Of a DNA stretch of 63,922 nucleotides, positions 43,219 through 52,663 are shown one piece after another. Under the pieces are notes generated by a model. It ran no database searches. It was not told the origin of the DNA and worked only from the letters and a program-made list of their open reading frames with translations. Origin of the DNA: Butyrivibrio sp. YAB3001 (lineage in GTDB: Bacteria; Bacillota; Clostridia; Lachnospirales; Lachnospiraceae); NCBI RefSeq assembly GCF_900112195.1, contig NZ_FOKR01000023.1:1-63922 (forward strand), in the 5' to 3' direction. How positions within the stretch are numbered: the stretch's first letter is position 1; the number at the start of each line of letters is the position of its first letter. A program made the translations under genes and the position numbers.

Positions 43219-45783
43219 TTAGTTATCCTCCATCAAATAGGTTATAAAATGGTTTCCATTTTCTTCAAACATTTTTTCCGAATCATTCATTCCATATTTA
43301 TACACTGTGCCTGTCATCGGATTCATAAGTACAGTATTAAGATCATTAAAACCGATCAAAAGAAGCGCTGTCCCATCGTTAAGCATAGCCATTACCGGAA
43401 TATCCTGATTTACATAATAAAGCATAGCTGACATCGGACATCCATCAAGGTCGATAATCTGCGCACTTGGAAGCGACTTCTCAAGTATCTGATTCACGCC
43501 CTGTCCTGATTCAAGAAGCGTCTCCACATTACGACTTATTCCCTCAAATGAAAGAATCATCTCAAGACATACTGCCACAGGATTCTTGGAAGTCATATCC
43601 TCATAGTTCTCTGCATTTCTTGTAATAGCCATTATCTGGTTCGACTTTAAAAGATTTCCCTTCACCCATACATACTTATTATTATCGCCGACAACGGTTG
43701 CTGGCGACGAATAAGCTGTTTTTACAGCCTGCGCGGAATCTGAGTAAATGCCTTCCATTCCCATCAGGCCATAAACATAATAAAAAGGATTTTCTTTGCT
43801 GTCCCGGCCTGAATCTATTTTGACATTTCTATCGCCTTCAAACAAAGTCTGCGCCGGAGTAAGCACTCTTAACTGCTTTGTCTTTATCTCACTCTTTGCA
43901 TTTATCTGCACAATCTTTTCATAAACGTCTACAGAGACCACAGATACCACATTACTTCCACTCTCAGGTTTAAGCGTGCTTACAATCTGATCGTCATAGG
44001 TGCTTACATACTTAACTGCTTCTTCATCTTTTACCACACGGGTCATTTTAATCTGATTATCAACTATACGCGCAGAGGTAACATAAATCCCCTCCGGTTT
44101 GTAGTTTTCCAGTATATTTCCCTGGCTGTCCTGTATTCTTATATTATACATGGCAAAAACAGGATTTCCCATCTGGTCAGTTAAAACATCACTTTCATGA
44201 ACAAGACCATATACCATGTCCTCGCCCATAAATCCAAGAATTCTTATCAGATCTCCACTATCAGCGATTATCACTGAAGTGGCTTTCGTGCTTAGATTTA
44301 TCATGTTAAGGCTCTTTAAATCTTCGTTCTGCCATGCAATTGTGCTCTTTGAATCAGAAATCTTATAATTGCCGCCTCCGATTGACTCAACCAAAAGCGA
44401 AACCGATCTTTCATTTAAATCTATCTCATAGATATTCTGATCCAGCATTACAAAAAATACTTCACTGGAATTTGCATAAGCTATAGTATTGACGTATTCC
44501 ATTACTATTTCAGGATCAAATCTGCTTTCTATGAAAACCTGTTCCTCAACTGCATTAAGCGTAGAATTATAGTCATAAACAGCAATTCCTGTCTCGCCTT
44601 CGTGCATTCCTCTATTCATATATCCTGCAACGGCGAACTTTACATTTCCGGCTTCATCTACCTTTAATATCTTTATGTCATTCTTATCCCATCTTGTTCT
44701 TATGTCATCATTTTCATTGTCATAGAACCCAAAAAGATATGCCAGCTTGTTTTCTGAATTATTGAGCATATAAAGCCTGTTCTCGGACACAAAGGCAAAC
44801 GCTGTTCCTGAACTGCTTTCCACAAGCTGTATATCGGGACTTGAAATACTAAGTCCTATCGTATTCTTGGTAATGGAAAAAGAATTCGAATCAAATACAT
44901 AATTCATGGTTCTTTCATAGTTGAGAAGATAAATCCTGTCGGATGTATATCTCACTCTGAAAGCCTCTTCAACGTCATATATTTTATTAGACGCACCTTC
45001 CTTGATGCTGACTCTGTAAAGCAGCTTATAACTTCCAGTCTGTGGGTGAATATCAGTAACATATATCTCCGGCTCTGTATGTCCTGATACTTCCAGGTCT
45101 CCCCAGGTGACCTGATTAAAACTGCTATGAATATTTACTTTGTTAAAAGATGTATTGTCACCTTCTGAATTAGACTCAAGGTATCTTGAATACTCTGAAG
45201 CTTTTTCCTTGTCAAAAGTCGCCTCGCTAAATGATCTTACAAATTCAACTTCATCATCAATATGATATCTGCTATCATCATTCGTCCAGATAATCCTTGT
45301 GTAAAACCTTGCTCTTCCCCTCTCAGTATCCATCAGCATTACAAGCATATACTCTGTATTTTGCGCTATAAGATCTTTTACCTGAAAAGAGCCTTTGATA
45401 ACTCCGGAATCATCTTTATAGTCCTGAAGCTCTGTGCTTTCCACAAGTCCTGAACCATTTATATTTCTCACTTCAAAAGAAATATTGGACACACTTTTTC
45501 CATAGGTATCTATTTTAAAGGAAACATCTCTGTTGCTGCCTATAGGTATAATAGTCCCACGCATATGACTGACATCCATTTCAGTCAGGTAGCCATGAAG
45601 TGGATTTATTTTCTTATGACCACTGGTAAATGTCACTGTGGGAAGAGTCGCTTCTGACATCTGCGCTGTCATATCAGCATTATCCTCATTTGAAAACTTG
45701 CTGATAACAAGCACTGCTATAACAAATACCAATATCGCATATATTGACTTTAATAACGTTATTTTGACAGATTTTTCTTGCAT
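43219..45783 (-). CDS. Large membrane-anchored unknown protein with degenerate C39-like C-terminal domain
   Basis: 854 residues. One N-terminal membrane helix (SIYAILVFVIAVLVIS, residues 13-28) anchors a long extracellular part. Residues 40-250 look Ig-like (FKIDTYGKSVSNISFEVRNI). Residues 250-650 form repeated beta blades with SIxxAxxN wording, propeller-like. The last 150 residues resemble a C39/papain-like peptidase: VAVCLEMILSFEG holds a Cys and DIPVMAMLNDGTALLLIGFN the usual second motif, but the expected His is absent (DGTALL where GH is normal). Probably a binding or sensor protein rather than an active protease. Coupled to lacZ. I do not recognise the family. Confidence 0.6.
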   Translation of the reverse strand: MQEKSVKITLLKSIYAILVFVIAVLVISKFSNEDNADMTAQMSEATLPTVTFTSGHKKINPLHGYLTEMDVSHMRGTIIPIGSNRDVSFKIDTYGKSVSNISFEVRNINGSGLVESTELQDYKDDSGVIKGSFQVKDLIAQNTEYMLVMLMDTERGRARFYTRIIWTNDDSRYHIDDEVEFVRSFSEATFDKEKASEYSRYLESNSEGDNTSFNKVNIHSSFNQVTWGDLEVSGHTEPEIYVTDIHPQTGSYKLLYRVSIKEGASNKIYDVEEAFRVRYTSDRIYLLNYERTMNYVFDSNSFSITKNTIGLSISSPDIQLVESSSGTAFAFVSENRLYMLNNSENKLAYLFGFYDNENDDIRTRWDKNDIKILKVDEAGNVKFAVAGYMNRGMHEGETGIAVYDYNSTLNAVEEQVFIESRFDPEIVMEYVNTIAYANSSEVFFVMLDQNIYEIDLNERSVSLLVESIGGGNYKISDSKSTIAWQNEDLKSLNMINLSTKATSVIIADSGDLIRILGFMGEDMVYGLVHESDVLTDQMGNPVFAMYNIRIQDSQGNILENYKPEGIYVTSARIVDNQIKMTRVVKDEEAVKYVSTYDDQIVSTLKPESGSNVVSVVSVDVYEKIVQINAKSEIKTKQLRVLTPAQTLFEGDRNVKIDSGRDSKENPFYYVYGLMGMEGIYSDSAQAVKTAYSSPATVVGDNNKYVWVKGNLLKSNQIMAITRNAENYEDMTSKNPVAVCLEMILSFEGISRNVETLLESGQGVNQILEKSLPSAQIIDLDGCPMSAMLYYVNQDIPVMAMLNDGTALLLIGFNDLNTVLMNPMTGTVYKYGMNDSEKMFEENGNHFITYLMEDN

Positions 45784-45865
45784 AATTGACTTTCAATTTG
45801 AATAATAGTAATATTTTCGTAATACAATTTAAGTTGTTTGCTGTTTTCTCATGAAAGGAGTTAAT

Positions 45866-46354
45866 ATGAAACATCCAATCTTGTACCGCAAACGATTTAT
45901 CCCTGATGAGTGCGTTCTTCTTAATAACGATATTATATTGGAATGCACTGACACCATGATCATAACCAAGTGGAATACCATTAGAAAAAGATGCGATCTT
46001 TCCCACGGGTATTCCTGCTATTACCTTGACCGCGGTTATAAAATCAGTAAATTTCTGCGTGATGACGGAAGTCTTTTGTGCTGGTACTGCGACATCATAA
46101 CCTGGGAATATGACTCCGACAAAAATACTCTTCTTGTTATCGATCTTCTTGCAGATGTCAAAATCTTCCCTGACGGACAAATGAAAATAGTAGATCTCGA
46201 TGAGTTATCAGAAGCCTTTGAGCAAAGACTTATAGATGAAACTCTTCTTAAAAAGAGCCTGCTCTCACTGAACAAGCTCCTTAATGATCTTTACGAAAAC
46301 GACATTTCTTCGCTTACTGCTCCTATAGAGAAAATAATCTCAGAAAATGCTTAA
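45866..46354 (+). CDS. DUF402 family protein
   Basis: 162 residues. The layout fits DUF402, which includes nucleoside phosphatases (Ntdp) and FAU-1-like RNA-binding proteins: LLCWYCDIITWEYD, then LLVIDLLADVKIFPDG and KIVDLDELSEAFEQRLID with conserved Asp residues that bind metal. The start ATG 45866 has AAGGAG 5 bases upstream. It is the only plus-strand gene between the large anchored protein and the cell-wall hydrolase. The precise substrate is not deducible. Confidence 0.75.
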   Translation: MKHPILYRKRFIPDECVLLNNDIILECTDTMIITKWNTIRKRCDLSHGYSCYYLDRGYKISKFLRDDGSLLCWYCDIITWEYDSDKNTLLVIDLLADVKIFPDGQMKIVDLDELSEAFEQRLIDETLLKKSLLSLNKLLNDLYENDISSLTAPIEKIISENA

Positions 46355-46362
46355 TCTCCTAT

Positions 46363-47556
46363 TTAATAAAATACGTGCCCTCCAATATTTATTCCGGAAA
46401 GCCCCGGAACCGGCGTTCTAAAATAAACACAGTTTCCAACATTTGAATATCCGCTCATAGCCTCATCCGCCGCCTGATAACAAGCTGCAGATGCTTTTCC
46501 CTCTGCCAGTGCAAGAGCAAGTCTTCCACTAGCTACCGGTGAGAACTGTTTGTTCTGGTAAATAACACCAACGAGAGTATCAGGATAAACTGAGCTGAGC
46601 ACTCTGTTAATTACGACTGCGCCAACAGCAACTTTTCCCTCGTAGGGTTCACCACCTGCTTCGCAGTAGATCAGATTTGCCAAAAGATATCTGTCTCCCT
46701 CAGCAAATGTCACCTCAGAAATATTTCTCCACGCAGACGAAGCTGCCAGCTTGGATAAACGTATTTCTTCTGCAAGTTTAGCCTCAAGGTTCTTAATATC
46801 TTCTTCCTGTGCCTTTATCTGATTTTCAAGTGCCTGGGCTTTCGCCTCTGCGCCTGAAATATCATTGGCATATTGCTGGATAGAACCCGAAGTCTGTGAC
46901 ACCAATCCAGAAACTCTGCTCTGTTCAGCCTTGGCTTTTACCTGATAATCTTCAAGTTCTTCCCTTTCAAGCTGCAAAGCCGCTTCCTTTGCCTCGATAT
47001 TTTCCCTGTTCTCGATATATTTCAAAAACATTTTCCTATCATAGGCTGAGAGCTGTTCAATATAATTATTCTGATTTAGAAAATCCGCAAAACTTGTAGC
47101 CCCCAAAAGCATATCCACAAAAACAAATCGCTGCTTTTCATAAATAAACTGAATACGCTTTTTCATGCTGGCATACTGATCTTCTTCAGTCTTTCTTGCC
47201 AGTTCAAGCTCCATTATTGTATTTTCTATTTCAGTCTTTTTATCTCCAATCTGCTCTTCCAGATCTGCAAGATTACTGCTCACTTCAGAAAGCTGTGTAT
47301 TCAACTTGTTAAGCTGCCCCTGAAGTGATGACTTTTCTTCGTTCATCTCCACGATATCATCTTTTGTATTATCAAGCTCATTCTGGGATTGTTTCTTTTT
47401 TTCTTTTGCATCCTCAAGCTTTTTTCTTGTAGATTCTGTAGCATCAGCTCTTATTGATACAGAAGTCATAGATAAAGCAAGAACGCTCAAAAGCACCACC
47501 CCTGTGCCTGCTAATCTCTTTATGAAATTGCTTCCCCTGGCATCTCTTTTTTGCAT
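46363..47556 (-). CDS. Exported coiled-coil cell-wall hydrolase (PcsB-like coil plus SleB-type hydrolase_2 domain)
   Basis: 397 residues. A signal peptide (LAGTGVVLLSVLALSMTSVS, residues 15-34) is followed by a long coiled coil (about 40-275), similar to PcsB and CwlO-type proteins that couple hydrolases to FtsEX. The C-terminal 110 residues are a hydrolase_2/SleB domain: LANLIYCEAGGEPYEGKVAV, then VGAVVINRV and YPDTLVGVIY, with the catalytic Glu in CEAGGEP. It would cleave peptidoglycan during growth or division. The N-terminus has no clear ribosome site; its start lies 9 bases after the dCMP deaminase stop. Confidence 0.85.
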   Translation of the reverse strand: MQKRDARGSNFIKRLAGTGVVLLSVLALSMTSVSIRADATESTRKKLEDAKEKKKQSQNELDNTKDDIVEMNEEKSSLQGQLNKLNTQLSEVSSNLADLEEQIGDKKTEIENTIMELELARKTEEDQYASMKKRIQFIYEKQRFVFVDMLLGATSFADFLNQNNYIEQLSAYDRKMFLKYIENRENIEAKEAALQLEREELEDYQVKAKAEQSRVSGLVSQTSGSIQQYANDISGAEAKAQALENQIKAQEEDIKNLEAKLAEEIRLSKLAASSAWRNISEVTFAEGDRYLLANLIYCEAGGEPYEGKVAVGAVVINRVLSSVYPDTLVGVIYQNKQFSPVASGRLALALAEGKASAACYQAADEAMSGYSNVGNCVYFRTPVPGLSGINIGGHVFY

Positions 47557-47564
47557 AGTTCAAG

Positions 47565-48047
47565 TCAAATAGTAATCTTTATATTTCTGCCACTTGGCTG
47601 ATATTTATAATATCTGACCCCTGCAGCATCAAACATTTTCTTGGATGCCTTAGTTGTCACTGAATCACTGTATTTATCACTATCATAAACAACAGTGCGA
47701 ATTCCCGCCTGAATGATTGCTTTGGCGCACTCATTACATGGGAATAAAGAAACGTAAATCTTAGCTCCTACAAGACTTCCGCCCCGATAGTTAAGAATTG
47801 CATTAAGTTCACTGTGAGTTACGAAAGGATATTTAGTTGACATCTCATCCTCTCCGTCTCTCTCCCATGGGAAATCCTCATCTGAACATCCCTTGGGAAA
47901 ACCGTTATATCCCATAGAAAGGATATTGTTATCCTCACTTACTATGCAGCTTCCAACCTGAGTGTTAGGATCCTTGGACCTCATAGCGGCAAGCTTTGCC
48001 ACTCCCATAAAGTATTCATCCCAACTAATATAATCTTCTCTTTTCAT
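47565..48047 (-). CDS. Deoxycytidylate deaminase (ComEB family)
   Basis: 160 residues. Converts dCMP to dUMP for thymidylate synthesis. Zinc site: HSELNAIL (His and catalytic Glu) and SLFPCNECAKAI (two Cys). The N-terminal WDEYFMGVAKLAAMRSKDP and GYNGFPKG are typical. GGAGG is 5 bases before the ATG. It belongs to the run tsaC, rpiB, upp, dCMP deaminase and hydrolase, a common clostridial order. A dispersed inverted-repeat element (copy B) lies in the gap upstream. Confidence 0.93.
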   Translation of the reverse strand: MKREDYISWDEYFMGVAKLAAMRSKDPNTQVGSCIVSEDNNILSMGYNGFPKGCSDEDFPWERDGEDEMSTKYPFVTHSELNAILNYRGGSLVGAKIYVSLFPCNECAKAIIQAGIRTVVYDSDKYSDSVTTKASKKMFDAAGVRYYKYQPSGRNIKITI

Positions 48048-48070
48048 TAAATCCTCCGAAGATTCATCAG

Positions 48071-48135
48071 TTACTGTTCACTCGCTACCGGCTTACTCCA
48101 GTAACTAATTCGCGACTTTTTTGTCTGAACAGTAA
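48071..48135. repeat. Dispersed inverted-repeat element, copy B
   Basis: Perfect 10-base inverted repeat TTACTGTTCA (48071-48080) and TGAACAGTAA (48126-48135) enclosing 45 bases. It lies between upp and the dCMP deaminase gene. Confidence 0.65.
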
Positions 48136-48148
48136 TTCCCATCCGTCC

Positions 48149-48778
48149 TTACTTTGTTCCAAATATTCTATCGCCTGCATCTCCAAGACCCGGAACAATA
48201 TATCCATGCTCATTAAGCTTCTCATCCAAAGAACCTACATAGATATCAACATCAGGATGAGCTTCCTGCATAGCCTTAAGTCCCTCAGGCGCAGCAATGA
48301 TGCAAAGGAAATGAATATGCTTGCAGCCTCTGTCCTTGAGCATCTGAATAGCAGCTACAGATGAACCGCCTGTTGCCAGCATTGGATCGACTACAAAGAT
48401 TTCTCTCTCTGCAACATCAGCCGGCATCTTGCAATAATACTCGACAGGCTTAAGTGTTTCAGGATCACGATACAAACCGATATGTCCGACTTTGGCTGTA
48501 GGAATAAGTGCAAGCATTCCATCAACCATTCCAAGACCTGCTCTTAAAATCGGAACAACGCACAGTTTTCTTCCCTTTAACTCTTTTACAGTTGTCTTGC
48601 AGATAGGTGTGTCAATCTCAACATCCTTAAGCTGAAGATCTCTTGTTGCCTCATAACAGATCAGCATAGCAATCTCGCTGATAGTCTGTCTGAAAGTCAT
48701 CGTACCTGTATCAGTTCTTCTGATAAAACCTATCTTATGCTGTATTAACGGATGATCCATAATAACTACTTTTCCCAT
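48149..48778 (-). CDS. upp: Uracil phosphoribosyltransferase
   Basis: 209 residues, the usual length. Makes UMP from uracil and PRPP. Family motifs are [26 protein letters not shown], the PRPP loop [14 protein letters not shown] and [17 protein letters not shown] at the C-terminus. AGGAGG precedes the ATG. Lies between rpiB and the dCMP deaminase in a pyrimidine/pentose group. Confidence 0.96.
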   Translation of the reverse strand: MGKVVIMDHPLIQHKIGFIRRTDTGTMTFRQTISEIAMLICYEATRDLQLKDVEIDTPICKTTVKELKGRKLCVVPILRAGLGMVDGMLALIPTAKVGHIGLYRDPETLKPVEYYCKMPADVAEREIFVVDPMLATGGSSVAAIQMLKDRGCKHIHFLCIIAAPEGLKAMQEAHPDVDIYVGSLDEKLNEHGYIVPGLGDAGDRIFGTK

Positions 48779-48861
48779 ATTCGCCTCCTATTTTTAAAAC
48801 AAAGATTATCATTTTTATCTTTTGCTATATCACTATTAAATCTTTTTTCACAACCCACACA

Positions 48862-48893
48862 GAACAGTGCGCATTTTTTGTCTGCCCGGTAAC
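48862..48893. repeat. Diverged dispersed element, copy E
   Basis: AGAACAGTGCGCA and TTTTTTGTCTGCCCGGTAAC, in the gap between rpiB and upp, resemble the right half of copy B (GAACAG, TTTTTTGTCTG). The outer ends are only partly kept. Confidence 0.3.
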
Positions 48894-48895
48894 TA

Positions 48896-49333
48896 TTATT
48901 TCTCAAGTTCTGCAATCTTAGCTATTCTTCTGCTGTGTTTTTCAAGATTTGAAAATGGAGTATCTAAGAATGTATCTACAATCTCATTTGCAAGAAGAGG
49001 TCCTACAAGACCGCCACCCATAGCAAGGACATTTGCATCATTGTGTTCTCTTGTAAGTCTCGCTGTTGTTGTCTCGGAGCAAAGAGCGCATCTGATACCT
49101 TTTATCTTGTTTGCAACGATTGAAATTCCAATTCCTGTAGTGCAGATAACAATGCCTTTTTCACATTCTCCTGCTGCTACTGCCTTAGCTGCTGCTGCTC
49201 CAAAATCAGGATAATCGCAGGAACTGTTGTCATATGTTCCAAAATCCTTGTACTCTATATTTCTCTCCTGAAGGTGTTTTTTAACTGATTCCTTTAATTC
49301 CAATCCACCATGATCACTTGCTATTGCTATCAT
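48896..49333 (-). CDS. rpiB: Ribose-5-phosphate isomerase B
   Basis: 145 residues. Interconverts ribose-5-phosphate and ribulose-5-phosphate. SDHGGLELK holds the phosphate-binding start, CTTGIGISIVANKIKGIRCA the catalytic Cys loop and REHNDANVLAMGG the second active-site part. GGAAG precedes the ATG. Related to allose- and galactose-6-phosphate isomerases, but the chromosomal context with upp and tsaC favours RpiB. Confidence 0.93.
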   Translation of the reverse strand: MIAIASDHGGLELKESVKKHLQERNIEYKDFGTYDNSSCDYPDFGAAAAKAVAAGECEKGIVICTTGIGISIVANKIKGIRCALCSETTTARLTREHNDANVLAMGGGLVGPLLANEIVDTFLDTPFSNLEKHSRRIAKIAELEK

Positions 49334-49398
49334 TTCCTTATCTTCCTTTTCATTATGATTTTTTCTATAAACTAAACGACAGATTTTCTGACATTTAG

Positions 49399-49427
49399 TT
49401 ACTGAATCATTTCTTTATAAACAGTAA
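49399..49427. repeat. Short TTACTG/CAGTAA inverted repeat, possible element remnant (copy F)
   Basis: TTACTG (49399-49404) and CAGTAA (49422-49427) in the gap between tsaC and rpiB match only the outer six bases of the dispersed element, so relation is tentative. Confidence 0.25.
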
Positions 49428-49443
49428 TGACATTTACTAATGA

Positions 49444-50502
49444 TTATACCACTTTTACGTTATGTCCTGCTGCCTTTAATAATCGGTTCATAATAGCCTG
49501 TCCGATTCCGCTATCATCAAAAGATTCTGAAAACATCACATCAATATTTTCATCATCAAACTCTCTTAAGACCTTGAAAAGCTCATGAGCAATAGTTCTC
49601 TCATCTTCTCTGTTGCCAACGCTTTTGACAACATCAGCACTATAAAGCTTCATCGTAGCATCAGTACCGATGATGCCTACTCTCTTGCCCTCTGCCATTG
49701 CTTCTTTCGTGCTCTTATTTATATAATCGACAACATTGTCCTGCTGCCCTTGCACGATCATAAGCTGGCCCTTTGGAGCATAATGTCTGTATTTCATTCC
49801 CGGAGCTTTGGGTTTCTCCGCAGAAGAACCATCTATTATCGTCCTGTCTATGCTTATCTCACCAAGCACATCTTTAAGCATAGAAGCAGTGATATATCCC
49901 GGTCTTAATATCATTGGGACATCTGATGTAAGATCAACGATTGTTGACTCAAGGCCAATTCCCACCTGGCCGCCATCAATTATCATCTCAATCTTGCCCG
50001 AAAGATCTTCTTCGCAATACCTTGCTATTGTAGGACTAGGCCTACCGGAAGTATTAGCGCTTGGAGCTGCAATATAGCCGCCTGACTGTCTTATGAGTTC
50101 AAGCGCTATCTTATTATTTGGCATTCTTATCGCCACAGTATCAAGTCCGCCTGTAGTCTCATAGGGCACTTTTTCATTTTTATTCATTATCATTGTGAGT
50201 GGTCCGGGCCAAAATGCCTTTGCAAGCTTTTTTGCTGATTCCGGTACTTCTTTTACAATATCAGCAAGATCCTCCATATTTGCCACATGCACAATAAGTG
50301 GATTATCCGAAGGTCTTCCCTTTGCAGCATATATCTTTTTGGAAGATTCAGGATTAAGCGCATCTCCGCCAAGTCCATATACTGTTTCTGTAGGAAAAGC
50401 AACAAGACCGCCCTCTTTTATTATTCTTCCTGCCTCTTCAAGTCCGGCCTGCGCCGTTTCATCTATATCATTTTCATCTATTACTATTACTTTTGTTTCC
50501 AC
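49444..50502 (-). CDS. tsaC: Threonylcarbamoyl-AMP synthase with Sua5 domain
   Basis: 352 residues. Makes threonylcarbamoyl-AMP for the t6A37 modification of ANN-decoding tRNAs. The YrdC domain has GGLVAFPTETVYGLGGDA, KGRPSDNPLIVH, PGPLTMI and APSANTSGRPSPT. The C-terminal Sua5 domain (about 230-352) follows PGMKYRHYAPKG. Length fits the Sua5 form, not the short TsaC form. The start is GTG with GAGG upstream. It follows the GH18 gene by 3 bases. Confidence 0.93.
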   Translation of the reverse strand: METKVIVIDENDIDETAQAGLEEAGRIIKEGGLVAFPTETVYGLGGDALNPESSKKIYAAKGRPSDNPLIVHVANMEDLADIVKEVPESAKKLAKAFWPGPLTMIMNKNEKVPYETTGGLDTVAIRMPNNKIALELIRQSGGYIAAPSANTSGRPSPTIARYCEEDLSGKIEMIIDGGQVGIGLESTIVDLTSDVPMILRPGYITASMLKDVLGEISIDRTIIDGSSAEKPKAPGMKYRHYAPKGQLMIVQGQQDNVVDYINKSTKEAMAEGKRVGIIGTDATMKLYSADVVKSVGNREDERTIAHELFKVLREFDDENIDVMFSESFDDSGIGQAIMNRLLKAAGHNVKVV

Positions 50503-50505
50503 TTT

Positions 50506-52209
50506 TTATTCCTCGATATAACTTGCTATCACATCCCAGATATCACTGGTCTCCATTCCAAGTGACCATTCTGCGATTCCCGCGATATTCTGAGCTCTCA
50601 TTGAATCAATCTTCTGTTTGATAGAAGTAGCATCCTCAACCCATATCTGATTTAAGGTGCCATTAGAAGATCTAAATTCACCATAATTCTGTCCTTCATC
50701 AGGATTCCATGTCAGTTCTATATTATGGTTTGCTATGTATTCCTGAGCAACCTTCATTGAAACCGCTTCACTTGAAAGCGCTCCGTTTGTAGTATGCCAT
50801 ATTCTTGTATAAAAAGGAACTGCGTTAATTACCTTTGAAGGATCAACCTTCGCTACAGTATTCTTAAGTCCGTTTTCAACATAACTAAGTGATGCCACAG
50901 AACCTGCCTCAGCAGAACCTGCATAGTGCTCATCATACCCCATTATGATCACATAATCCGCAACTATTCCCTGCTCCTTAATGTCATAGTGGTCATTGAA
51001 ATTCATAGGTACATAATCATCTATAGAAAAAACAAGTCCGTTCTTTCTGCAGGCAACTGATAATTCTCTTACAAACTCTATATAAGCCTGTCCATCTTCT
51101 GTAGAAATAGTCTCAAAATCAAGATTGATTCCGTCAACGCCATTCTCAGCCGCAAGTGACATAAGATTATTTATAGCATTTTGTCTGCTGGAAAATCTGG
51201 ATAAAAACTCTGAGGTAGACACCTCCTGACTACTTGTAAAGTTATCCACAAGTGCCCACACTTCAAGCCCAAGTTCATGTGCCTTCTTAGTATAAGCTGT
51301 AGAAGCAATGCTCTCTATAGTGCCATCTTCACTACCAATCTTGTACCAGGTCGGACAGACAACATTAAGGCTCTTAGCCCCTGACACAGTAGAAACTAAT
51401 GTATCATTTCCTGCCGGGCCGCCTATATTATGGAAGCCAAGGTTTATCTTCTTATTTCTATTTAAAGAAGTATATTCTTCCTCAACATAATCCTCCACAG
51501 GAATCGGACTCTCTGTTGTAGTGTCGGAAAGCTTCTTGTTTTCAACATAACCGATAAAGCTATCTCCCGATTTTACCTTGGACCAGTTCTCGAGCTCTTC
51601 AAGCACAATAACCTTGTCGCCCTTACTAAGTTCCTCTAAAACTTCGCTTTTTATTCCGCCACGTAATCTAAGCTGTGTATCCTTGGAAACGGTTGCCACT
51701 GTCACATCATCCCACTTAGTTGTAAGCTGCATGTGATTTGGACCTGTAAAGCCTTCATATTCAAAATTGGTGAACTTCTTTACAAAATCCAATGCAAGAT
51801 ACAATGTATCGTTTTCCATTTTTGAAATTGCATATCCCACATCTTCATTATTTCCATCTGAATCTTCCCAAATAGAAGTTCCAATCTCAGAATGTATAAC
51901 TTTAGTTGCTGTGGTATAAAAGATTAAGTTATCAGCTTTTCCATAAAAAAATCTTCTGTTCAGATATTTTTGAACTGAAGCAAAATCCATATAATAATGA
52001 TCATCAAAAAGTCTTGCTCTTTCTTCTATACGCTCATTACCAAGAATGATCGCGACATCTGTATCATCCTGAATGTCGAAGTAATCATTAAGGTCTGCTT
52101 TTTCTGTGCTGTATGAATACTTTTTCATAAAAATCTGAGCGGCATACACTCCGCCAATAACAAAAATAAGGGCGATTATAATAATCGCCGGAATCACTTT
52201 CTTTTTCAT
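50506..52209 (-). CDS. Membrane-anchored family 18 glycosyl hydrolase with SH3 domain
   Basis: 567 residues. An N-terminal membrane helix (VIPAIIIIALIFVIGGVYAA) anchors the protein outside. Residues 40-170 resemble a copper-amine-oxidase-like N-terminal or cell-wall-associated domain. An SH3_3 domain follows (TQLRLRGGIKSEVLEELSKG, then WSKVKSGDSFIGYV). The C-terminal 310 residues are GH18: DGINLDFETIS is the DxxDxDxE active site and YVIIMGYDEHY the second motif. This is the architecture of YaaH/YdhD-type spore or wall hydrolases. AAAGGAG precedes the ATG. Confidence 0.88.
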   Translation of the reverse strand: MKKKVIPAIIIIALIFVIGGVYAAQIFMKKYSYSTEKADLNDYFDIQDDTDVAIILGNERIEERARLFDDHYYMDFASVQKYLNRRFFYGKADNLIFYTTATKVIHSEIGTSIWEDSDGNNEDVGYAISKMENDTLYLALDFVKKFTNFEYEGFTGPNHMQLTTKWDDVTVATVSKDTQLRLRGGIKSEVLEELSKGDKVIVLEELENWSKVKSGDSFIGYVENKKLSDTTTESPIPVEDYVEEEYTSLNRNKKINLGFHNIGGPAGNDTLVSTVSGAKSLNVVCPTWYKIGSEDGTIESIASTAYTKKAHELGLEVWALVDNFTSSQEVSTSEFLSRFSSRQNAINNLMSLAAENGVDGINLDFETISTEDGQAYIEFVRELSVACRKNGLVFSIDDYVPMNFNDHYDIKEQGIVADYVIIMGYDEHYAGSAEAGSVASLSYVENGLKNTVAKVDPSKVINAVPFYTRIWHTTNGALSSEAVSMKVAQEYIANHNIELTWNPDEGQNYGEFRSSNGTLNQIWVEDATSIKQKIDSMRAQNIAGIAEWSLGMETSDIWDVIASYIEE

Positions 52210-52380
52210 TTTCCTGGCTCCTTTACAATCGCCCTTTATTATAACAGACTATTAAGTTTACGTCATTATGAAAGTCATGTTGCTATCTATCAAAACAATA
52301 ATATAAAAAGTAAATTATATATATTAATGATCATTGTATATGTCAAGGCGGGGTCCTCTATCTATTCAATAATTTTTCGT

Positions 52381-52444
52381 TACCGTTCACTCACAATCAA
52401 CTCGCTTCAGAATCTGATTTGAGCATTCCTGCATGAACTGTAAC
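52381..52444. repeat. Diverged dispersed inverted-repeat element, copy D
   Basis: TACCGTTCACTCAC at the left and TGAACTGTAAC at the right resemble the ends TTACTGTTCACTCGC and TGAACAGTAA of copy B, with three to four differences. Confidence 0.4.
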
Positions 52445-52621
52445 ATTTTTTCTTGATATTTTGCAACTTCTTTTCCTGAATAAGCTTTGCGCTTATGAAC
52501 CAAAAGGCTGTCTTGCCGTGATAAATCCCATAAAAGCCGCAAAAGACCTTTTCAACAGTTGACGTAAATTAATAAAAAGAAGCGCCATTCACCAAACCCT
52601 TAGTATATTGTATGTGTCGTC

Positions 52622-52663
52622 ATACCAAATATGGTATAATAATAGTAGGAAAGTACTATTATT
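52622..52663 (+). promoter_or_regulatory. Promoter-like TATAAT with two abutting palindromes
   Basis: TATAAT (52635-52640) is preceded by ATACCA/TGGTAT (52622-52627 and 52632-52637) and followed by a perfect 10-base inverted repeat AATAATAGTA/TACTATTATT (52638-52647 and 52654-52663). A -35-like TTGTAT or TTGTGT is upstream. The -10 box therefore sits between two dyads, which suggests a regulated start. Confidence 0.45.
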
